NCBI GenBank assembly: GCA_000181795.3
Contig: CM012955.1
Span: 5,376,671-5,440,670 of the forward strand
Direction: 5' to 3'
Source: Trichinella spiralis
Taxonomy: Eukaryota; Nematoda; Enoplea; Trichinellida; Trichinellidae
Length of the DNA stretch: 64,000 nucleotides
Shown: positions 56,080 to 64,000 of the stretch, piece by piece
How the letters are laid out: every line of letters starts with the position of its first letter
How positions within the stretch are numbered: position 1 is the stretch's first letter
Program-made: the position numbers and the translations under genes
Notes under the pieces: generated by a model
Database searches by the model: none
What the model was told of the DNA's origin: nothing
The model's input: only the letters and a program-made list of their open reading frames with translations

Positions 56080-59000
56080 TACACCCATCTACTACAACCT
56101 GCGCTATTACGACAAAACAGAAGCAGCAACAACAAATCAACCGTAAACGATGGCAGAAAATTTAAACAAAAAAAAAACTGATAAAAAGAAAATTTTCCAC
56201 CTCATCATTATCCATCCGAACACCGCGAACAATCCAAATCTTTCTTTACATATTGAACGCGGCAAGGCCACAAAGCGCCAGATTAAACATTTGTGTACAC
56301 GACACAAAGACAACTGGACACAACGCAAACAGGACAAACAAAACAGTAATAAATTTAAATATTCTTTCTTCTTCAATCTACCAATCATACACGTAATAAT
56401 TCAATACATCAAATGTATATGTAGACGGACAATTTTCCCCATTCGCTCTCTCCCTCCCTCTGTGTGTGTGTGTATCAAAAAGCATAAAAAAACACATCAC
56501 AACAATCCAATTGACTATTGCACTTCCTACCTATTAAAATATTGTCAACAACAACAACAACAAAGGGCGTGAAAAAAAAGCACAAACAAAACAAAATGCC
56601 AACTACAAGAGCGAAAAAAAACACATCACAACCGCACACCAACGCGTCGATTTTACGGCAAATGTCAACAGCATATTTTCCATCTTTACCTTTTTATTTT
56701 AAATTTCTTTTGCAAATTCGAATTCAAACAACAAAATCTGATAGCTGTACAACTTTTTCAAATCAACAACAACAACAACAATACTTACTTACACTGATTG
56801 GTTGATTGATGGTTTGGTGAAATTTGAAAATATAAAATTGTCTAATGTATGAGCAGTGGTTCATTTTGTTATTTATTAAACTAATAAAAAAAAAATAATG
56901 ATAATGCACGTGTGAAACTGTGATGACGTCAAAAGACACCGTCGAAAAGTTGTAATAAGAATATAAAAATTTCCCATTTTTCAATTCATTATCAAAAACA
57001 ACTTGCTACTTTTGCAAACAAAATAAAAAATTGTTGTAATTATCTTATCTTATCTTTTGCTTGTTTACGTGACGCCGAAAATTTTGAACAAAAACTCTTT
57101 TCCAATCGAATGGCAGAAATTGCAAACTTTTATCGACGACAAAATCAATTCATACCAAAATAAATAAATACCTTTGTGGTGGAATTTGGGATAAATTTAC
57201 ATTTGAAACGAACAATCAATCTCAGTGTGCACGTCTCAACAGTGTGCGCTTCGTTTTCAATAAATAATAATAATAATAATCCGGTCAGATTTTCATTCGC
57301 TAATTTGTATTATACGCGAACAGATTCGTCGGCAAGCCAGATAACGCGCGCTGTCATGTTGTACATGCCTCGTGCGATAAGCACGCCTTGAGCAATACAA
57401 CATTCCTTAATTCAACTTGAACAATTAATTAATTAATACAAATAAACTTGATAAATATCATCAATTTTTATCGATACAATTTAGTTGATAAAATAATAAT
57501 AAATCGTCAATTCCGATGATATTCTTCAACAATCACAAACAAACGCGTTACTCGATGATAAAAATTCAAATTCCAATACAAGCAAAACTAGAATAATAAT
57601 AATAATACGAAAAGACGATTTGTTGTCAGTGGTTTTTTTTTCTTTGATCAAGTATCAAATTGCTACAGTATGCAAGTAATCTGTTGTTATTGAAGTTTTT
57701 TTTCTTTTCAAAACTTTTGTTGCAAATATGATAATTTTTTTTCCAAAGCGAAAAAAAAAATAAGCCAATCAACGAACGACTGTTGAATGAATGGGGGGAT
57801 GGTGGATGATGGTCAAAATTTTCCCCGTTGATTTTTTCCTGCTCGCTGGTCGACCGTTTCGGAAAGACAAATCGTAGCGCGGTTGAGAAAAAGTCGAACA
57901 GAAGAAATGTTTGCCCTGCCTGAGACGAGCACGGGTCAATTTGCTGTCGTCAAATAAATAAACAAAGCTCAACTGTACGTCGTCTCTAGCTCACCTGGCA
58001 TCTGGTGGAAATCATCTCAAAAATGCTAATAAATTTGAACAAACAAACAAACAAACAAACAAACAAAAATTGAATATACAACAGAAAGCAAAACGGTAAT
58101 TTTTCTACATTCGTCACTGTATGCAAAGAGCAAAAAAACACAAGCATCTCTCTCTCTCTCTCTGAAAAGTAAACAAACCCACACGACCAACAAGCTCCTT
58201 GTGACGTCTTTGATGTAAAGTGATGGTGCTGGTCTGGGAGCAATTAAAATTTCCAACCTCGTTCGTGTGTTATATAAACCGATTTAAACAAAAATTACAA
58301 ATATCATCAACCCGTAAACTACCACTATATCTATCAGTATCATGTGTCCATGTAGAAACACAACTTTTCTGCAAAGTGTACTGCAAAAAATCTGAAAATT
58401 CAACTGTCAACATTCAAAATTTCATTGTCCACAATGACGACTATGATGAATGAATTCAAATGAAAATCTCTCCACGAGCACTTGCAAAACAACAACCACA
58501 ACAACGGCTACGTCGATGGTATTTATTATTGCAACTGGGCAAAAGTGATTGTCATCGATCATTACACGTGTTCAGGTAATTTATATTTATACCGAACGGA
58601 AAATATTCCAGAAGCGAAGAAACTGAAGCTACCGGTTAATATAAAAATTTGCATACCTCCTCTTCACCAGCTTATTATTCTTATCAGTTGGATTTGTCGC
58701 AAATCGAGAACAACAACATGAACGTCGTCAACGATACATATATATTTTCATTATCTAACAAACAAGCCATCGCATGTCAGTCTTGCACATTGCACAATAA
58801 TTATTTCGAAAACTTTTCATATTATAGCAACTGGCGGCGTAATAAAATTTGTCTCCAAGTGTGGTAAATCGATCAGAATTCCAAAATAAAATTTCCACAC
58901 AGTACACTACTGCAACTTATACTGTTGCTGTTCATATTTACAAGTATAGTTGAGACGAAGAAAAGAGAAAGAGAAAAATAGGAGGGAGAGAGATGGGGGG

Positions 59001-59825
59001 GGGGAGGGGGGGGAAGGGAAAGGTTGTTTGAAAATATTCATCAATTAAAGTAGTATTTTTTTGTTTTGTTTCGTTTCAAATGTAAAATTAAAATTTGCCC
59101 ATACAAATGGCAATTGTAAATAATAGAATGATAATAGTCGATTGCCGGGCAAAGGTAGAAGAAAGTAAGATGGATGAAAGAGGCATTTCGCGTGGGCAGA
59201 AAAAGCTGGAAAATTACTTTTCATATCATTCCCCTTTGGGCATTGAACAAATTAAATTAAAAATCACTGTGAAACTTGTGCATTTGCTTGGTGATGATTT
59301 CGAAAAAATCGACCCACTTGTTTATTATTCCATTCTGCAACACTTTACTTGAATTCACGAAAAGCATTACAAACAAACAAAACAAAAAAAAATATTAATA
59401 ATACAGAAAAATGAAGAAGAAAAAATTTCACATCTCAAAAAAAAGTTGTGTTTTTTAAATTTCCACAGACAAGAAAAACTTCTTCTCCTCCTCCCAGTGG
59501 GCAAATGGGATTGGGAAATATAATATGTATATATTCTCTGTGTAGCTTGTGCGCCTCTGGCGGAGGTGAATTAATTGATGAAATGCTTAACACGTGCTGT
59601 GAGACGTCAAGATTCTTTTGAAAGCGGTCATGAATTGGAGGAGAAACATTTCAACGCTTGCATATTTGCTTGGCACACACGAATAGCCAGAAGAAGAAAA
59701 TCAGTTATCCGTAGAGAAGCGAAAGAAAACGAAAGACAGAAAGAGAAGAGAAAGTTGATGAAGCATCAAACCGCTGCTGCTGCTACTCTTGCTACATATT
59801 ATTACTATTATTTCCAGCTACTTAC

Positions 59826-59882
59826 TGCTGCTGCTGCTGCTGCTGCTGATACTACTATTACTCCTACTCCTACTCCTACTCC

Positions 59883-59918
<36 letters not shown>

Positions 59919-59960
59919 CACCACCACCACCACTACCACCACCACTATTATTATTACTAT
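59826..59960. repeat. ACT/CCT/ACC trinucleotide tract
   Basis: About 135 bp of GCT, then ACT/CCT, then ACT and ACC triplets, ending in ATT triplets. Purine-pyrimidine asymmetry is strong. It opens long frames in two registers, which I do not regard as genes. Confidence 0.9.
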
Positions 59961-62900
59961 TACTAGCTAATAAATATTCGGCCAGATTACCTGCTTCGAA
60001 TGCTGATTAGAGTGTTAAAAAAGGATATACTTTTTTGTTGATTAACTTTTTTCACACAACAACAATTTTGAAGAATAAAAAAAAATAAAAAATTGTCCAC
60101 CTACTGTTCATTGAAATCTGTCGATCGTCGTCGAACAGTACAGACCACATGTCCGTAATTGGAAAGGTGGAGGCGGGGGTAAAGGGATAAATTGCAAACA
60201 AACAAACAAACAAACAAAAAAATTTTTTTTTCACTGGTCACTTCAGTTGTTGTTTGTTGTCGTCACGAACAAGCAGATCAAAATAATAAACTGAACCGAG
60301 CAAGCTGTAGGCGAAAAAATTGAAGAGATGCGAAACGAAGCCGTAAAGTCGAGAAACGATACATACACTGGCAGTGGCCGAGAGAAATTTTCTATTCGAT
60401 CAACTCAGTTTCGCAGATGGCGCCTGCTGCACCTATACAAAAGGGCCTGACTGCGCCCAACCAACGGCCAGCGAGCAAGTCAGCCAGTCACCAGTCAGCC
60501 AGTTAGCCAGTTAGCTAGTTGTTTATTTTTCTTTTTTATTTTACTTTTGATTGACCAATAAACAAAACAAAACAAAAAATAATAAAAAGTTAACTACGAA
60601 AAAAAACAAACAAACAACCATCATCACTCGTCACAAATTTTCCATTCTTCATTCACAACACAACACGAAATTATACATCTCAGAAGACGAAGACGTGATT
60701 CACAGGAGGGGGAATGGGGAAAGTGAACAAGAGAACGAAAGAAAAATTAATAAAAGAAAGAAAGAAAGAAAATATACATTTTTTCTCATTCATCCATTTG
60801 TGAACAGTTGTTCGATGTTTTAAATCATTGAAAAGCACGTCCGCTTTTCAATCTCCTGCTCACTGGACCGTAACATTCATTGCATCCCTCTAGCAGCATT
60901 CTAATGTCCCACTGAAGTACAATCGGTTGCTTTCAAAAATTTTTAATAAATAAATATGCTATTCAAATTTATATATATATACATACATATACAGTGGAAA
61001 ATACATCTTCCCTGTGACCCAATTAATTAATATTAATTACGTCAACATGATCAAGGAAAAAATTATTCACAACTGAATAAATAAATAACTGAAATAGAAA
61101 AAAGAACAGCGTTCTTGATATGAAATTATCAAAGATAAATGACAGTTGGCAAAAGTGTAATAGATGTATGTGCCCACTATACAGTACGGATAATGTGAAA
61201 AGAAAAATTTTTTGTACGCAAATCGAACTTCAATGACGACGAGTTGTTAGCATTTCGCCTGCTCTCGAGTAGGGCATTACGTTCATAAAATGGCAAAACT
61301 GCAACAACAACAACAACAACAACAATCTACCAAAAATTTCCCAATTTTTTTTCTTGAAAACAAAAATAACACGTCAAATACTTGATTGTAAAATGTTGAT
61401 TTGTATTTCATCATTTGGAAAAAGTTTGAATTCGAACAGATCAATTTGAAGATAAAAATTTTACCAATTGATAATTAAAAATGTTGCAATTGTGAAATTG
61501 AATAAAAAGAAATAAAAACACAGCCGCGTTCGTGCAAAAGGGGATACCTGTCATGTGTAAAAAGCTGCATTGCTAAAACGAAACATCTCACCAACCGACC
61601 GACCGACCGATACATTCTTCTCCACTGCGACTGAAACGTCACCAACAAACTTCCTGGATTCACTTCTTTTTTTTCCACTCGCACTTTATTCTATGCAAAA
61701 TTAAATCCGAAAACCCCTCAAGAAAGAAAATCTATCCGTTTATTTAAATATTCATCCAGAAAACTTAATGAATAATAATAATGTTGTTGTAAAAGTTCCT
61801 TCAAATTTATGTACAATTGTAAGTAATATTTGCACAGAAAATAAAAACTATCCGAATGTATTAAAATATTAAAAAATTCAATTAAAAAAAAAATTGTTTT
61901 TTTCAACAGAATAGAAACAATTCACCTCTGACACGATGGCAATGATTTCAGATGATGATGATGAAGTTTTTTCGAAAAAAAGAAAAAGAAAAAAGCCAAC
62001 CAAACCCGACCCGAGTGCAAACAAAATTCAGTTCGCCATTCAGTTGCTTGATGTACCAATCGACCACGTGACTATTCACCGTCACAATAAACAAGATAAT
62101 TGAAAATCAAATCCATCGTGAAGAAGAAAAGAAAGAGAAAGAAAAAAAACTATATTTATTTTTTCAAAATTAAACAATGCTAATGTGAATCATAAAAGTT
62201 GTCTCGTAAAAAGTTGTCATTTTTATGAAATGAAGTAAAATTTTTTTAAACAGAATATCAATGATATATTCATTTCTCTTTCTACCATTTGAATAGGTAG
62301 ACTATTTTGCATTACAAAGACAAACACTGATTGTAAATCAGTGAAAAATCAACAATTATTTGAATAAAAACAACAAATTTACATATATGTATATTATTGT
62401 ATAAAATAAATTGAATAGGGAAAATAATATTAAAAAAAAGTAAGCCATTCAAGAATACCTATGACTGTTGTTGATCTATTGAAAAGCGCTCGTTGGAAAA
62501 AAAATTCAAAGATTTATATAAGAAAATTCTATTGTATGAATAGGGGAAAAAGTCAATGGATTATATTTTTATTCGTTCTTCAATTTAACAGTGTTTTAAA
62601 GGGGTTTTTTTTGTGTTTGTTCGACAATGAAATTATTCAAGAACCTTTTTGAGCTGCTTTGCAGTTTGAAATGACAAAAACTGCTCCAAGTCAAAGCGTA
62701 GAATTTTCTAAAAAGTCTTCTCTGTTAAATAGAAGAATTGCACGTTGTGAAAATCCCCCAAGGCAAAAATTTAATGCATCGACAGCATTTTTCAAAGCTT
62801 CTGAAATATATTTTTATGCATAAATCACGCCAGGCAAATTTGAAGCAGCAGCAGCAGCTTTGTCACTACACTACTAGCTAGAAAAGGTTCAAAATTTCCC

Positions 62901-64000
62901 ATATTCTAAAATCAGGGAACCAGAAAGCACAAGTTGACTAAATTCTGATAGCTTAATATCTGATTGAATTAAAATACGCACGCACACACACACACACACT
63001 AATACAATTGCACATTATGCGTCAGCTGATGTTGAGCTTCAGTGAAAAGTTATACGAGATGCTAATAATGCTGCTTAGTCCAATGTTTAGCAAACACTAA
63101 CAGCCTATAAAAGATGTTGCTTCTCAACTGACTTGAAGAGAAATGAATATTTTTATTTTCATTTTTTTGTATTGAAATATCTATTTATCAGTATTTGTCA
63201 CGCAAAAGAAGCCAAGCTAACAAGTCAACAATATTATTCTATAAGAATGAAAGTGATTTCTTTTATAAAAGAAATTAAAAAAACCCCCAAAATATTAACC
63301 GACTAAATCGGATTTGATAACAAAAAAAAGTCACAAATTACAAACAACAAATAAAGTAAACCAGTAGAAAAAATATAAAAGCAATTTTGAGCTCTGAAAA
63401 TGCAAATAAAATTGCAATAATTTATTAAAATAATCTAATTATTAAAAAACTGAAATCAATTAATTAATTAAAATACAAACAAATGAAAGGATATTAAAAT
63501 ATTAAGTTGGAAAAAATTGAACTAATTCAACAATTGCAAATACACTGACTACTTCACCGTGTGGACTTGCTTGCTGTGCTTGAAGTCTATAACAGCGGCT
63601 AGTTGAAGTTCCGGTTCACGCAGGCCGGTTCATTTTCAAAGACTGGAAAGAATCAGTTGTGAATGCAAATACAAATAGCAAAAAGTATGTTTAGGAAAAT
63701 TTTTCTTGTTCTTCTTGGTGTTCAATAGCCAAGAGAAAATTTGAAATTCAAAGTGATTTATGCAAATTATTCGTGGTGACCAATAATATATAAATTTATT
63801 TATTTACTATTCTATAATCTAAATCGAAATGCAATCTTTTTTCGCGGTGGAATTATTTGTTCACTAAAACCAACACACGTTTGGCTATTGGGAATGAAAT
63901 ATGCGCATCAATTTCTACCCAATCATTGGTGGAGGTGAATTATTTTTCTCTTTTTTTTCAAAACGACAAAACAAGCACCAAGTGGAAAATTCAATTTCGA

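Larger units (their letters stand above)
55395..64000. other. region upstream of TEAD, low-complexity, no supported gene
   Basis: A donor-like minus-strand site CCAG|GTGAGC at 57995/57994 could end a TEAD leader exon. Simple repeats: (ATG)/(GTG)n about 55790-55835, (ATC)n then (AATG)n 56011-56079, (CAAA)n 58038-58067, poly-G/GA at 58981-59020, ACT/ACC tract 59826-59960, (CAAA)n 60193-60219, (CAA)n about 61301-61325, (CA)n about 62984-62998. Long frames across these tracts are repeat artefacts. Confidence 0.55.

Noticed and set aside
59575-60010. Two overlapping plus-strand frames of 131 and 73 codons
   Set aside because: Both are opened by the ACT/ACC/GCT tract and encode Thr or Leu/Pro homopolymers; no start context or conserved part.
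60410-60450. CTATACAAAAGGGCC considered as a TATA box
   Set aside because: No initiator at the right spacing and no gene on either side that it could serve with confidence.
1-64000. tRNA, rRNA and SL RNA genes
   Set aside because: I looked for tRNA B-box-like GGTTCGAATCC and for a nematode-type leader sequence and saw none; a covariance-model scan would be needed to be sure.

Overview
The window is animal nuclear DNA, AT-rich (roughly two thirds A+T by eye) and full of microsatellites. It carries intron-bearing genes with short introns (mostly about 55-110 bp, a few of 0.6-3 kb). The set of genes (a true Hedgehog, a TEAD factor, a SCAR/WAVE protein, an ING-type PHD protein, farnesyl-diphosphate-synthase and ACOT8-type thioesterase genes) points to a bilaterian invertebrate. 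Splice acceptors lie a few to about 100 nt upstream of many start codons. That would fit spliced-leader trans-splicing or 5' UTR introns, and an early-branching nematode is one possibility, but the sequence does not settle the taxon.

Layout. 1-15.9 kb is gene-poor: a decayed hAT transposase, two weak exon candidates, and a direct duplication of about 1.7 kb whose two copies each keep an intact 76-aa membrane microprotein frame. 16.0-16.6 kb holds an intronless STAR/KH RNA-binding gene. 18.5-19.9 kb holds a six-exon acyl-CoA thioesterase on the + strand, converging on a nine-exon prenyl-diphosphate synthase on the - strand (22.2-20.2 kb). Just upstream of the latter, on the same strand, is SCAR/WAVE (24.8-22.7 kb, with a probable 5' UTR exon at 27.6 kb). 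27.9-28.8 kb has a putative two-exon gene and a local tandem duplication. 31.9-30.1 kb is an ING-like PHD gene (-). 35.0-35.3 kb is a retroelement gag-like relic. 37.1-39.1 kb is an F-box/LRR gene (+). 44.4-40.8 kb is Hedgehog (-) with a clear TATA/Inr core promoter. 55.4-49.1 kb is TEAD (-). 55.4-64 kb is low-complexity sequence upstream of TEAD with no gene I can support.

The genes do not form one pathway. Hedgehog (secreted signal) and TEAD (Hippo pathway transcription factor) are neighbouring developmental regulators on the same strand; SCAR drives Arp2/3 actin nucleation; the prenyl synthase and the thioesterase are lipid enzymes; ING and STAR proteins act on chromatin and RNA. I reconstructed exon structures by joining reading frames across splice consensus sites and matching conserved family motifs from memory; no alignment or search was run.

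The most notable points are departures at functional residues: Asn-Cys-Phe instead of Gly-Cys-Phe at the Hedgehog self-cleavage site, Asn in place of the catalytic Asp of the thioesterase, DDxxN instead of DDxxD plus Gly at a chain-length position in the prenyl synthase, and two GC-AG introns among about 31 coding introns.
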